Source: Verrucomicrobiaceae bacterium
Lineage (GTDB): Bacteria; Verrucomicrobiota; Verrucomicrobiia; Chthoniobacterales; JAATET01
Assembly: GCA_027488755.1 (NCBI GenBank)
Contig: JAIYAZ010000059.1
Span: 20,690-84,689, forward strand
Direction: 5' to 3'
DNA length: 64,000 nt
Below the pieces are notes generated by a model that was not told where the DNA came from, searched no databases, and saw nothing but the letters and a program-made list of their open reading frames with translations. Numbering within the stretch: the first letter of the stretch is position 1; every line of letters begins with the position of its first letter. The translations under genes and the position numbers were made by a program. Positions 7,390 to 16,052 of this stretch are shown one piece after another.

Positions 7390-8231
7390 TCTCGCTCTCC
7401 GCCGCCATGTCGTCCGATCCGCTCCGGCTCTGGCCGGGCAATGCCCCGGGGGCGCTGGGGTCGCGGGAGGCGGATGTGCCCACGCTCACGCCCGTATGGC
7501 CCGATCCGCACAGCGCCTCGGGCGCGGCGGTGATCGTCTGCCCGGGCGGCGGCTACGGCTCGCTCGCCGCGCATGAGGGCATTGATTACGCGCGCTGGCT
7601 CAACGGCCAGGGGCTCGCGGCCTTTGTGCTGAAATACCGCCTCGGCTCCGATGGGTATCGGCATCCGGCGATGTGGCAGGACCTCACGCGCGCGGTCCGG
7701 CTGGTTCGCGCGCGGGCCAAGGCGTGGAAGCTCGATCCGCATCGCATCGGCGTGATGGGTTCGTCCGCCGGCGGGCATCTTGCGGCCACAGTGCTCACGC
7801 ATTTTGACAGCGGCGATCCGCGCGCGGAGGACCTCACCGAGCATGTAAGCAGCCGGCCGGATTTCGGCGTGCTGTGTTACCCGGTGATTACGATGACCGG
7901 GGAGTTCGCCCACGAGGGCTCCCGGCGCAATCTGCTGGGCGACGCGCCCAACCCGCAGTTCGTGGAGTATCTCTCCACCGAGCGGCAGGTGACGCCGGAT
8001 ACGCCGCCGTGTTTTTTGTGGACGACGGGAAACGACCCGGTCGTGCCCGCAGCGAACACCCTGCTTTTTGCCGAGGCGCTGGCGCGGCGAGGGGTGAGCG
8101 TGGAGCTGCACGTGTATGAGAACGGCCCGCACGGACTGGGGCTGGACGGCGACCCGAAGCGGCCGGGCATCATGCTGCCGTGGGTGTCGGAGTTCCGCCG
8201 CTGGCTGACGGCGCGGGGCCTTTCCCGCTAG
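7386..8231 (+). CDS. Alpha/beta-hydrolase, acetyl-xylan-esterase-like (BD-FAE family)
   Basis: The 281-residue hydrolase resembles Axe/BD-FAE carbohydrate esterases and 'dienelactone-like' esterases. VIVCPGGGYGSLAAHEG is the oxyanion-hole region, and GSSAGGHLAA carries the nucleophile S127. GNDPVVPAANTLLFAEAL supplies the acid and ENGPHGLGL the histidine, so the triad is complete. No signal peptide is obvious, so it is likely cytoplasmic. The start ATG overlaps the deoB stop; a second ATG lies seven codons in. The substrate is unknown. A role in deacylating sugars or sugar phosphates would fit the deoB neighbourhood but is inference. Confidence 0.8.
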   Translation: MISLSAAMSSDPLRLWPGNAPGALGSREADVPTLTPVWPDPHSASGAAVIVCPGGGYGSLAAHEGIDYARWLNGQGLAAFVLKYRLGSDGYRHPAMWQDLTRAVRLVRARAKAWKLDPHRIGVMGSSAGGHLAATVLTHFDSGDPRAEDLTEHVSSRPDFGVLCYPVITMTGEFAHEGSRRNLLGDAPNPQFVEYLSTERQVTPDTPPCFLWTTGNDPVVPAANTLLFAEALARRGVSVELHVYENGPHGLGLDGDPKRPGIMLPWVSEFRRWLTARGLSR

Positions 8232-8470
8232 AGGTCGCGGGGGAGGATCGCCTCGAAGAGCATTTCGCCGCCGCGGCCGCTGCCGGGGCGGGGTTCGAGA
8301 TCGAGCTCGCGGTAGGCTTTTTCGAGGGCCTCGGGGTCGTTGCGCAGCTCGGGGAAGATGTGGGCGAGCCGCTGCTTCACGTAATGCTTCGCGGCGCGGC
8401 GGTCGATCGGGTGGAGCGGGGGCTCCCCGACGAGCTTACGGCGGAAAAAATCGATGAGGCCGGCACCCAT
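8228..8470 (-). CDS. Small conserved-looking protein of unknown function
   Basis: This 80-residue acidic/basic soluble protein is not recognised. It starts MGAGLIDFFRRKLVGEPP, has a helical middle (RRAAKHYVKQRLAHIFPELR), an acidic helix DPEALEKAYREL, and ends GEMLFEAILPRDL. It has no signal, membrane segment or cysteine. The reading frame is open further upstream, but that part is compositionally a shadow, so I use the ATG. It lies 53 bp after the polysaccharide deacetylase on the same strand and may be co-transcribed with it. Its TAG stop overlaps that of the convergent esterase. Confidence 0.5.
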   Translation of the reverse strand: MGAGLIDFFRRKLVGEPPLHPIDRRAAKHYVKQRLAHIFPELRNDPEALEKAYRELDLEPRPGSGRGGEMLFEAILPRDL

Positions 8471-8523
8471 GGTTGTCGCCACCCTCGCCGGATTTTCCGG
8501 CGCGGCAAGCGGAAAACGGGGGG

Positions 8524-9816
8524 TTACTCGGCGGGTTTCATCGCCGGGATGCCGGTGGTGTCCTCGCCGGGGAGGGGCACTTCGACCGGGGTGGGCGTGG
8601 GCGGGGGTGTCGGGCTGGGGGTGGCCTCGGGGTCGTAGCGGAAGGTCCAGTTTGTCGCGACGCGTTTGCCGCCGGCGCGGGCGGTGACGAGCACGGTGAC
8701 GTCGGTTTCGCGGAGGCGGTTCGTGAGTTTGTAGGAGAGGTTTTGCGAGGCGGGGTCGTAGGTGGCGGGCACGAGGCCGAAGCCGCTGATGCGCATTTCG
8801 ACGGTTTTCGGGTCGATGGCGCCGAGGGTGGCGAGGTTGATCTTCAGCTCCGGGCGGGAGTCGGCGATCGTCTCGCCCTGCGCGGGGAGGGTGAGCATGG
8901 TGGCGGCGGCGGGGTTGCTGGCGGCGAGGGCCGTGCTGGGCGCGGGGCCGCTGGCGGTGGCGCCGGATTTGAGCGCGTTGGAGAAGGTGAATTCCTTGTC
9001 GCTCTGGACGATGTAGCGGCCGATTTTCGCGGGCGGGGCGCCGTGGAGGGCCTTCTGGCCGTTGACGGTGAAGGCGGCTTCGTAGCCGGCTTCGAGGGCC
9101 TTTTGGGCGATGGCGTCGTTGTGGATGCCGAAGGGGTAGGCGAGCGTGGTCACGGGTTTGCCGAGTTCCTGCTCGATGCGGTCCTTCGAGCCTTTGAGTT
9201 CGTTCCAGAGCCAGGCGTCGTAGGTCTGGCCGGCGAGGTTTTTGGCCTTGGGGCGGATGAGGTTGTCGTGGGCGACGGTGTGGCTGGCGATGTCCACGCC
9301 CGCGGCGGACATTTCGCGGAGCTGGTCCCACTTGATCGAACGGCCGCCGGCGCCGATGTAGTTGATGTAAACGTAGTAGGTGAACGGGTAGCCGAACTCC
9401 TGCAGGATCGGCCAGGCGAGCGTGTAGGTGTCGTTGTAACCGTCGTCGATGGTGATGACGATGGCGCGGGGCGGGATGGCCTTTTCGCCGCGGCGCCAGG
9501 CGAGGTAGTCGGCCATGGGGATGACCGGGATGCCCGAGGCCTTGATGGCTTCGAGCTGCTTGCGGAAGTGCTCGGGCGTGATGGCGAGGGGGTCGCGCGG
9601 CTTGGCCTCGAAGCGGTGGTAACCGAGGACGGAGACCTGCGCGCTGGTGTCGACCGGCGTCGGGCTGGGCGTGGGCGTCGGAGTCGGGCTCGGCGTCGCG
9701 GTCGCGGTGGGGCTGGGCGTGGGCGAGGGGGTCGGAGCCGGGGCGGGGGCCTTGCCGCAGGCCGCGAGGGCCGCGAGGGCAAGCAGCGTGAGGACGGCGC
9801 GGGTGGGCGGGATCAT
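8524..9816 (-). CDS. Polysaccharide deacetylase lipoprotein (NodB homology domain)
   Basis: A 430-residue surface lipoprotein. The signal peptide ends in ALAAC (C20), followed by a Pro/Thr/Ser tether up to ~residue 55. The NodB domain has VLGYHRF, the catalytic/metal pair in TIDDGYND (D124, D125) and HTVAH (metal histidines 179 and 183). Later come TTLAYPFGIHND and KIGRYIV. It should remove N- or O-acetyl groups from a cell-wall or extracellular polysaccharide, using a divalent metal. The C-terminal ~120 residues form an extra beta-rich domain and end in a second Pro/Thr tail. It sits upstream of a small gene and 17 bp after purB. No glycan genes are adjacent. Confidence 0.88.
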   Translation of the reverse strand: MIPPTRAVLTLLALAALAACGKAPAPAPTPSPTPSPTATATPSPTPTPTPSPTPVDTSAQVSVLGYHRFEAKPRDPLAITPEHFRKQLEAIKASGIPVIPMADYLAWRRGEKAIPPRAIVITIDDGYNDTYTLAWPILQEFGYPFTYYVYINYIGAGGRSIKWDQLREMSAAGVDIASHTVAHDNLIRPKAKNLAGQTYDAWLWNELKGSKDRIEQELGKPVTTLAYPFGIHNDAIAQKALEAGYEAAFTVNGQKALHGAPPAKIGRYIVQSDKEFTFSNALKSGATASGPAPSTALAASNPAAATMLTLPAQGETIADSRPELKINLATLGAIDPKTVEMRISGFGLVPATYDPASQNLSYKLTNRLRETDVTVLVTARAGGKRVATNWTFRYDPEATPSPTPPPTPTPVEVPLPGEDTTGIPAMKPAE

Positions 9817-9833
9817 GGTTGTGGGGCGGCGGG

Positions 9834-11132
9834 TTACGGCAGGAGGCCGACGGCGCGGAATTTTTCGTCGATGTGCTTGAAGTGGTGGTCGAGGGCGCAG
9901 GCTTCGGCGACGTCGGCGGGGCTGAGCTGGGCGGCGACTTCGGGCTCTTCGGCGAGGGTTTGGGCGAGCGGGATTTTTTCGGCCCAGGTGCGCATGGCGG
10001 CGCGCTGGACGGCTTCGTAGGCGGTTTTGCGTTCGAGGCCTTTTTCGGTGAGGCGGAGGAGGGCGCCCTGGCTGGCGTAGAGGCCGCCGGTGATCTCCAT
10101 GTTGCGCCGCATGTTCTCGGGGTAGACGAGGAGGCGGTCGACGAGCTTGGTCAGCAGGACGAGCATGTAGTCGAGCAGGGTGCAGGAGTCGGGCAGGATG
10201 ATGCGCTCGACGGAGCTGTGGCTGATGTCGCGCTCGTGCCAGAGGGGGACGTTTTCGAGGGCGGCGCCGGCGTTGTTGCGGATGACGCGGGCGAGGCCGG
10301 TGAGTTTTTCGCCGGTGATCGGGTTGCGCTTGTGGGGCATGGCGGAGCTGCCTTTCTGCCCGGCGGAGAAGTATTCCTCGACCTCAAGGACCTCGGTGCG
10401 CTGGAGGTGGCGGAATTCCGTGGCCCAGCGGTCGATGGAGGACGCGATGAGCGCGAGGGTGGTCATGAACTCCGCGTGGCGGTCGCGCTGGACGACCTGC
10501 GTGGAGATGGGCGCGGGCTTGAGGTGGAGGCGCTCCATGACGAAGGCCTCGACGCGCGGGTCGAGGTGGGCGTTGGTGCCGACGGCGCCGCTGAGCTTGC
10601 CGACGCGGATGCGTTCGCGGGTCTGTTCGAGCCGCTCGATGGCGCGGCTAAACTCGTCATACATGAGGGCGAGCTTGAGGCCGAAGGTGATGGGCTCGGC
10701 GTGGATGCCGTGGCTGCGCCCGATCATGGGCGTGTATTTGTGCTCTTCGGCGCGGCGGGCGATGGCGGCGCGGAGGGCGTGGAGGTCGGCAAGCAGGCGG
10801 ATGCAGGATTCGTTCATCTGCACGGCGAGCGTGGTGTCGAGGAGGTCGGAGCTGGTGAGGCCCTGGTGGACCCAGCGGGCGGCGGGGCCGATGTGGCTGG
10901 CGACGTTTTCGAGGAAGGCGATGACGTCGTGGTTCGTGCGTTCCTCGATTTTTTTGACCTCCTCGAGGTCGAAGCGGCCCTTGGCGCGGATGGTGGCGGC
11001 GTCCTCCTTCGGGATCTGGCCGAGTTCGGCCATGGCCTCGCAGGCGAGGGTTTCGATTTCGAGCCAGATTTCGAGTTTGCGCTGCTCGCTCCAGAGCGCG
11101 CGCATTTCCGGGAGACTGTAGCGGTCGATCAC
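9834..11132 (-). CDS. purB: Adenylosuccinate lyase
   Basis: PurB removes fumarate from SAICAR and from adenylosuccinate in purine synthesis. The 432 residues match the short bacterial form. The fumarase/aspartase-superfamily signature SSAMPHKRNPITGEKL holds the catalytic serine loop. TSSDLLDTTLAVQMNES and GRSHGIHAEPITFG give the conserved catalytic histidine regions. The N-terminus MIDRYSLPEMRALWSEQRK is family-typical, which supports the start. A terminator separates it from the small gene upstream, so it probably has its own promoter in the short gap after that hairpin. purN lies elsewhere in the window, so purine genes are scattered. Confidence 0.95.
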   Translation of the reverse strand: MIDRYSLPEMRALWSEQRKLEIWLEIETLACEAMAELGQIPKEDAATIRAKGRFDLEEVKKIEERTNHDVIAFLENVASHIGPAARWVHQGLTSSDLLDTTLAVQMNESCIRLLADLHALRAAIARRAEEHKYTPMIGRSHGIHAEPITFGLKLALMYDEFSRAIERLEQTRERIRVGKLSGAVGTNAHLDPRVEAFVMERLHLKPAPISTQVVQRDRHAEFMTTLALIASSIDRWATEFRHLQRTEVLEVEEYFSAGQKGSSAMPHKRNPITGEKLTGLARVIRNNAGAALENVPLWHERDISHSSVERIILPDSCTLLDYMLVLLTKLVDRLLVYPENMRRNMEITGGLYASQGALLRLTEKGLERKTAYEAVQRAAMRTWAEKIPLAQTLAEEPEVAAQLSPADVAEACALDHHFKHIDEKFRAVGLLP

Positions 11133-11169
11133 TCGCTACATTTAGCGGAGCGTGGGGCGCAGACAAAAG

Positions 11170-11202
11170 AAAACCGCCGGGCGGTGAGGCGCCGGCGGTT
11201 TT
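11170..11202 (-). terminator. Rho-independent terminator after the 62-residue protein gene
   Basis: A perfect 11-bp inverted repeat (11170-11180 with 11192-11202) carries A and T tracts at its ends. Read on the minus strand it is a GC stem followed by TTTTCTTTT. It lies between the small gene and purB, both on the minus strand, and so should insulate purB from the upstream transcript. Confidence 0.8.
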
Positions 11203-11225
11203 CGCGGGGTGGGGAAAAGCGGGGT

Positions 11226-11414
11226 CTAGCAGCCGGGGGCGAGCTTGAGTTGTTTGCGCTGGCCCTGATCGCAGACGGCGACGCGGCCACTGGCGATGAG
11301 GTCGGCGACGGCGGCGACGGTTTCTTTGCTGTTGCGGGCGCAGGAGCCGACGATGGCGACAAGCTGGCCTAGGGAGAGCGGGCGGTTGTTGATTTTGCGG
11401 TAGCGGTTTTTCAT
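11226..11414 (-). CDS. Small winged-helix-like protein of unknown function
   Basis: This 62-residue protein starts at an ATG with GGAGGAC six bases upstream. A longer reading from 11474 lacks such a site and I reject it. The sequence MKNRYRKINNRPLSLGQLV has a basic start followed by a probable helix-turn-helix (LVAIVGSCARNSKETVAAVADLIASGRV). A beta-wing-like VAVCDQGQRKQLKL and a C-terminal cysteine follow. It could be a small DNA- or RNA-binding regulator; this is inference. It is monocistronic, with a terminator directly downstream. Confidence 0.6.
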   Translation of the reverse strand: MKNRYRKINNRPLSLGQLVAIVGSCARNSKETVAAVADLIASGRVAVCDQGQRKQLKLAPGC

Positions 11415-11480
11415 CTCATTGTCCTCCACTAAGGGATACGCAGATGAGACGAGGGTCGGATCAATTTCGTTCAAAAAAAG

Positions 11481-12158
11481 TTACGCCGCGTGCCCGGGCT
11501 GGGGCGGATTTTGCGCCGGGGCGGCGGCCGGGGTGACGGGGACGACGAGGCCGCCGGAGACGATGAGTTTGGAGGCCTCCTCGAAGGTGAGTGAGCAGGG
11601 GATGATTTTTTCCGGGGGGATGGCGACGACGAAGCCGGCGAGGGGGTTCGGGGCCATGGGGAGAAAGACGAGGGTGAACTCGCGCTGGAGGGTGGGTTCG
11701 TGGAAGTGGCCGGTGACGAAGCCGAGGAGGAGGCAGCCGGGGCTGGGGTATTCGACGTAGACGACGCGCTTGGATTCGCCGTCAGGGCCGCCCCGGAGTA
11801 GGCGGAAGGAGTCGAGCATCTGCTTCACCGCGCCGTAGAGCGGGGCGACGAGCGGCACGCGCATGAGGACGGACTCGGTGCGTTCGATGATGCGCTGGCC
11901 GACGACGTGCGCGGCCATGAAGCCGATGCCGAGGAGGAGGAGCAGGGTGGTGCAGAAGTTCAGCAGGGTGGCGCGGGAGACGCCGAGGGTTTCCCAGATG
12001 GGCTCGCTGATTTTCGCGATGAAGGAGTAGCCGAGGGAGAGGACCCAGAGGCTGACGATGAGCGGCACGGCGATGACGATGCCGGTGAGGAGGTGCTGCC
12101 AGAGGAGGCGGGGCAGCCGCTTGAGGCGTTCGGGAAGCGAGAGGGGCTCAGGCGTCAC
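11481..12158 (-). CDS. DUF502 family membrane protein
   Basis: The 225-residue inner-membrane protein belongs to DUF502, which is of unknown function. Two hydrophobic segments are seen, at residues ~22-48 (TGIVIAVPLIVSLWVLSLGY) and ~65-88 (LLNFCTTLLLLLGIGFMAAHVVG). After them come VPLVAPLYGAVKQMLDSF and the cytoplasmic beta-rich part with VVYVEYPSPGCLLLGFVTG, VFLPMAPNPLAGFVVAIP and the EEASKLIVSGGLVVP block. These are the conserved DUF502 blocks. A Pro/Ala tail closes it. It is divergent to the ABC exporter with ~105 bp between them. Confidence 0.85.
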   Translation of the reverse strand: MTPEPLSLPERLKRLPRLLWQHLLTGIVIAVPLIVSLWVLSLGYSFIAKISEPIWETLGVSRATLLNFCTTLLLLLGIGFMAAHVVGQRIIERTESVLMRVPLVAPLYGAVKQMLDSFRLLRGGPDGESKRVVYVEYPSPGCLLLGFVTGHFHEPTLQREFTLVFLPMAPNPLAGFVVAIPPEKIIPCSLTFEEASKLIVSGGLVVPVTPAAAPAQNPPQPGHAA

Positions 12159-12263
12159 GGGGCGCGAAAGGTCATGTCCCTTGGAAGGGAGCAGGTTCGG
12201 GCCGGGCGGGCAATCGGGAAGTCATGCTACCCAAGCGGGCGGCGTTCGGGTAAGCAAGGCGGC

Positions 12264-14048
12264 ATGTCCGTTTACCTGCGCACGTTGCGCTACTTCCGGC
12301 CGTTTGTCGGGCCGACGATCTGGGCGACGCTCACGATGTTGATCGCGATTGCTCTGAACCTGCTTTCGCCGTGGCCGCTTAAATACATCATCGACGGCGT
12401 GCTGGTGCCGAAGGACGGCGCGAGCCGGGAGTCGGTCGCGCAGCTGGCGGCGGTTTTTGGCGCGATGCCGCCGATGACGATCGTGCTGTGGCTGTGCGCG
12501 GCGGTGGTGGGGATCAAGCTCATCTGGGGGTTGCTGAACCTTTGGTCGAACTTCCTGTTCATCCGCGTGGGGTTGCAGTCGATGCTGAAGCTGCGCACGG
12601 ATCTTTACGCGTGCCTGCAGGCGCTGCCGTTGCGGTTTCACGACGCGCGGCGGAGCGCGGATTCCTCCTACCGGGTGGCCTATGATTCGCAGTCGATCCA
12701 GACGATTTACAACAAGGGGTTCGCCACGATTCTCCAGGCGATCGTGATGTTGATCGGCGCGATGGCGATCATGTTTGCGGTGAGCTGGCAGCTCACGCTG
12801 GCGTCGCTGGCGGTGCTGCCGTTTGTGTATTGGGCGATCCGGCATTACGCGGAGCGGATCCGGCTGCAGTCGACGGCGATCCACGAGCGGGAGAGCGACG
12901 TGCTGGCGGTGGCGCAGGAGGGTTTGAGCTCGATCCGGCTGGTGCACGCGTTCGGGCGGGAGCGGTTTGAGGTGCGGCAGTTTTTGAACCGCGCGAGCCG
13001 CAGCCTGGAGGCGAATCTGCGGTTCAACGTGACGTCGGTGGTGAGCGCGCTCGTGATCGGGACGTTGATGGCGATGGGCACGGCGGGGATGTATTACGTC
13101 GCCGCGCAGCAGGTGCTGGCGGGGCAGTTGAGCGTGGGTGATCTCGTGCTGTTCGCGACGTATCTGACGATGCTTTACCAGCCGATCGAGCAGCTTTGCT
13201 ACACGGCGTGGTCGCTGGAGGGCGCGGCGGCGGGGATGATTCGGTGCTTTGAAATTCTCGACCGCGAGCCGGAGAGCCGCGACGAGGTGGGGGCGACGGA
13301 TTTGCCGGCGGTGCGCGGCGAGATCACCTACCGGGGCGTGGCGTTTGGTTATTCGGCCGAGCGGCGGATTCTCAAGGGGATCGATCTGGCGATCGCCCCC
13401 GGCGAGACCGTGGCGTTTGTCGGCGGGACGGGCGCGGGCAAGAGCACGATCCTGAGCCTGCTGCTGCGGTTTTATGAACCCGATGCCGGACAGGTGCTCG
13501 TCGACGGGCACGACATCCGCCACGTCACCAAAAAATCCCTGCGCGGGCAGATCGGCATGGTGCTGCAGGACACGCTGCTCTTTTCCAGCACGGTGCGGGA
13601 GAACATCGCCTACGGTCGCCCGGGTGCGACCGAGGAGCAGATTATCGAAGCGGCGAAGCGGGCGCAGGCCTACGATTTCATTATGCAGATGCCGGGGGGC
13701 TTTGACGCGCAGGTGGGTGAGCGGGGCGGGCATCTGAGCGTGGGTCAGCGGCAGCGCATCGGGATCGCGCGGGCGTTTTTGAAGGATGCGCCGATTCTCC
13801 TGCTCGACGAGCCGACGAGCGCGCTCGATCCGGGGACGGAGGCGGCGATCATGGGCACGATCGAGGAGCTGATGAAGGGGCGCACGACGTTGATCGTGAC
13901 GCACCGGCTGGCGACGGTGCACCAGATCGGGCGCATCGCCGTGCTCAAGCACGGGGAGATCGTGGAGTTTGGCACCGGGCCCGAGTTACTCACGCGGGGC
14001 GGCACCTACGCCGAGCTTTACCGCGCCGGGCAATACGACGGGGCATAA
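12264..14048 (+). CDS. ABC exporter, fused membrane and ATPase domains (MsbA/lipid-exporter type)
   Basis: This 594-residue half-transporter should act as a homodimer. Six membrane helices fill residues ~1-310, beginning FRPFVGPTIWATLTMLIAIAL. The ATPase domain has Walker A GGTGAGKST (~387-395), Q-loop VLQDTLLFSSTVRENIAYG, signature LSVGQRQRIGIARA, Walker B ILLLDEPTSALD and the switch histidine in VTHRLATV. Families with this layout export lipid A, lipids, peptides or drugs; the substrate is not evident. I use the ATG of MSVYLRTLRYFRPF because the upstream open frame covers the divergent promoter. A strong terminator follows the stop directly, so the gene is a single unit. Confidence 0.9.
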   Translation: MSVYLRTLRYFRPFVGPTIWATLTMLIAIALNLLSPWPLKYIIDGVLVPKDGASRESVAQLAAVFGAMPPMTIVLWLCAAVVGIKLIWGLLNLWSNFLFIRVGLQSMLKLRTDLYACLQALPLRFHDARRSADSSYRVAYDSQSIQTIYNKGFATILQAIVMLIGAMAIMFAVSWQLTLASLAVLPFVYWAIRHYAERIRLQSTAIHERESDVLAVAQEGLSSIRLVHAFGRERFEVRQFLNRASRSLEANLRFNVTSVVSALVIGTLMAMGTAGMYYVAAQQVLAGQLSVGDLVLFATYLTMLYQPIEQLCYTAWSLEGAAAGMIRCFEILDREPESRDEVGATDLPAVRGEITYRGVAFGYSAERRILKGIDLAIAPGETVAFVGGTGAGKSTILSLLLRFYEPDAGQVLVDGHDIRHVTKKSLRGQIGMVLQDTLLFSSTVRENIAYGRPGATEEQIIEAAKRAQAYDFIMQMPGGFDAQVGERGGHLSVGQRQRIGIARAFLKDAPILLLDEPTSALDPGTEAAIMGTIEELMKGRTTLIVTHRLATVHQIGRIAVLKHGEIVEFGTGPELLTRGGTYAELYRAGQYDGA

Positions 14049-14078
14049 AAAAAGGGACGCGTTGCCGCGTCCCTTTTT
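14049..14078. terminator. Bidirectional Rho-independent terminator between convergent ABC and serA genes
   Basis: A 13-bp stem (14049-14061 with 14066-14078) closes a TTGC loop. The outer part of the stem is A5/T5, so either strand gives a GC core followed by a U tract. It sits two bases after the ABC stop and ~20 bp from the serA stop. Confidence 0.88.
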
Positions 14079-14099
14079 GAAGATTTCGAGCCGGGCGGC

Positions 14100-15698
14100 C
14101 TAGAGCTGGACGACGCGGGCCGAGAAGATGTCGGGCTCGGCGAGCAGGCGGTCGAGCGTGGGCTGGTCGGGGGTGCTGTCGACGTTCAGCACGGTGAGCG
14201 CCTTGCCGCCGACGGCGTCGCGGGAGAGCGACATGCTGGCGATGTTGACGTTCTGCTGGCCGAGGAGCGTGCCGAGGTGGCCGACGATGCCGGGGCGGTC
14301 CTTGTTTTCGAGGAGGAGGACAACGCCGCCGGGGGTGACTTCGACGGGCTGGCTGTTGATGCGGACGATGCGGGGATCGTTCTTCGCGCCGAAGAAGGTG
14401 CCGCCGAGCGAGACCTTCGTGTCGCCGCTCCAGACGGCGACGTGGAGCCATTCGTTGAAGTCGGTCTGTTCGCTGGACTTCACCTCCTCGACCTGGAGGC
14501 CGAGGGTTTCGGCCATGGAGCGGACGTTGACGCTGTTGACCTCGTCGCCGCCGGCCTGGCGGAGGAAGCCGGTGAGGATGGAGCGGGTGACGGCGTCGGT
14601 GGGCAGCTCAACGGCCTTGCCGCCGTAGGTGATGACGATGCGGTCGTTGCGCTTCGGCGCGAGCTGGCCGGCGAAGCGGCCGAGTTTGTCGCCGAGGGTG
14701 AGGTAGGGCTTCACGACGGCGAAGGTTTTTGCGTCGATGCTGGGCATGTTCACCGCGTTGCGGATTTCGCCGTCGAGGAGGGCGGCGCGGATGGCCTGGG
14801 CGATCTCGATGCCGACGTTTTCCTGGGCTTCGGCGGTGCTGGCGCCGAGGTGCGGGGTGAAAACGATGTTTTTGAGGTCGCGGAGGGGAAATTCGGCGGG
14901 CGGGGGTTCGACTTCGTAGACGTCGAGGGCGGCGCCGGCGACCTGGCCGCTTTCGAGGCCGTCCTTGAGGGCGGCTTCATCGATGAGGCCGCCGCGGGCG
15001 CAGTTCACGATGCGAACGCCCTTTTTGCAGAGCGCGAGGCGGCGGGCGTCGATCATGTGCTTGGTCTCCGCGGTGAGCGGCATGTGCATGGTGAGGAAGT
15101 CGACGCGAGGGAGGAGTTCGTCGATGTTTTCGACGACTTCGACCTGGAGCGAGCGGGCCTTGGCCTCGGAGAGGTAGGGGTCGTAGGCAACGACTCGCAT
15201 ACCGAAGGCGAGCGCGCGGCGGGCGACCTCGGTGCCGATGCGGCCCATGCCGAGGATGCCGAGGGTTTTATTATAGAGCTCGACGCCCTCGAATTTTTTG
15301 CGATCCCAGCGGCCGGCTTTCATGCTGGCGTCGGCCTGCGGGATGGAGCGGGCGAGCGAGACGATGAGCGAGAAGGCGAGCTCGGCGGTGGAGATCGTGT
15401 TGCCGCCGGGGGTGTTCATGACGATGACGCCGGCCTTGGTGGCGGCGTCGATGTCCACGTTGTCCACGCCGACGCCGGCGCGGCCGACGACCTTCAGGTT
15501 TTTGGCGGCCTCGAGCACCTTGGCGGTGACCTTCGTCTGGGAGCGGACGACGAGGGCGGAAAATTCGGGAATGATTTTGATGAGCTCGGCTTCGGGGAGG
15601 CCGGTGTTGACCGTGACCTCGAGCGCGCCGCCGGTGGCGAGTTCATCGACGCCGCTTTGGGAGACTGGGTCGGCGACCAGGACCTTGAGGGTTTGCAT
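14100..15698 (-). CDS. serA: D-3-phosphoglycerate dehydrogenase
   Basis: SerA oxidises 3-phosphoglycerate to start serine synthesis. The 532 residues match the long type. VKVTAKVLEAAKNLKVVGRAGVG lies in the substrate domain, and the NAD-binding motif GILGMGRIGTEVARRA gives the Rossmann fold. The catalytic blocks include VNCARGGLIDEAAL and the histidine of VFTPHLGAST. After residue ~320 come the intervening ASB domain and a C-terminal ACT domain (VVLLLENKDRPGIVGHLG). ACT domains allow serine feedback. It is convergent with the ABC gene across a shared terminator. Serine made here could feed the cysteine and one-carbon pathways elsewhere in the window. Confidence 0.95.
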   Translation of the reverse strand: MQTLKVLVADPVSQSGVDELATGGALEVTVNTGLPEAELIKIIPEFSALVVRSQTKVTAKVLEAAKNLKVVGRAGVGVDNVDIDAATKAGVIVMNTPGGNTISTAELAFSLIVSLARSIPQADASMKAGRWDRKKFEGVELYNKTLGILGMGRIGTEVARRALAFGMRVVAYDPYLSEAKARSLQVEVVENIDELLPRVDFLTMHMPLTAETKHMIDARRLALCKKGVRIVNCARGGLIDEAALKDGLESGQVAGAALDVYEVEPPPAEFPLRDLKNIVFTPHLGASTAEAQENVGIEIAQAIRAALLDGEIRNAVNMPSIDAKTFAVVKPYLTLGDKLGRFAGQLAPKRNDRIVITYGGKAVELPTDAVTRSILTGFLRQAGGDEVNSVNVRSMAETLGLQVEEVKSSEQTDFNEWLHVAVWSGDTKVSLGGTFFGAKNDPRIVRINSQPVEVTPGGVVLLLENKDRPGIVGHLGTLLGQQNVNIASMSLSRDAVGGKALTVLNVDSTPDQPTLDRLLAEPDIFSARVVQL

Positions 15699-15780
15699 AG
15701 GAAGGCGAGAGCGTAGGCGGCAACCGGCGGGGTGTCAAAACGGCATTGCCTCCGGCGTGGCGCGGTGCAATTTTCCCCGC

Positions 15781-16011
15781 ATGGCTCAAGGTCAAGGTTC
15801 CTCCGGCAACGTGATTGCCGCGCTCGCGAGTTTTTTCATTCCGGGGCTCGGGCAGCTCATCCAGGGCCGCATCCTGCCGGCGCTGGGGTTTTTCCTGACG
15901 GTCGGCATTGGCTACGCGCTGTGGTGGCTGCTGTTCATCCCGGCGGTGATTGGTTTTCTCGTCCATGTCTGGGCCGTGGTGGACGCGGCGACGTGGAAGC
16001 CGCGGGGATAG
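15781..16011 (+). CDS. Small two-helix membrane protein
   Basis: The 76-residue protein begins MAQGQGSSGN and has two hydrophobic helices: residues ~12-30 (VIAALASFFIPGLGQLIQG) and ~34-66 (ALGFFLTVGIGYALWWLLF and following). The SFFIPGLGQLIQGR motif recalls TM2-domain and DUF5683-like small membrane proteins, in which a glycine/proline kink precedes a basic turn. No function is known for such proteins. It is divergent from serA and upstream of the aldehyde dehydrogenase by ~40 bp. Confidence 0.6.
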   Translation: MAQGQGSSGNVIAALASFFIPGLGQLIQGRILPALGFFLTVGIGYALWWLLFIPAVIGFLVHVWAVVDAATWKPRG

Positions 16012-16052
16012 CCGGCGTTCGCATTTGGCGCGGGATGGGGTAGATTCGCGCC

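Noticed and set aside
9647..9760. Simple-sequence repeat in the deacetylase gene as a phase-variation tract
   Set aside because: It encodes the Pro/Thr/Ser tether with mixed codons. There is no long uniform tract that would slip readily.
11415..11474. Longer start for the 62-residue protein
   Set aside because: The inner ATG has an excellent ribosome-binding site, while the outer one does not and would place that site inside the coding region.
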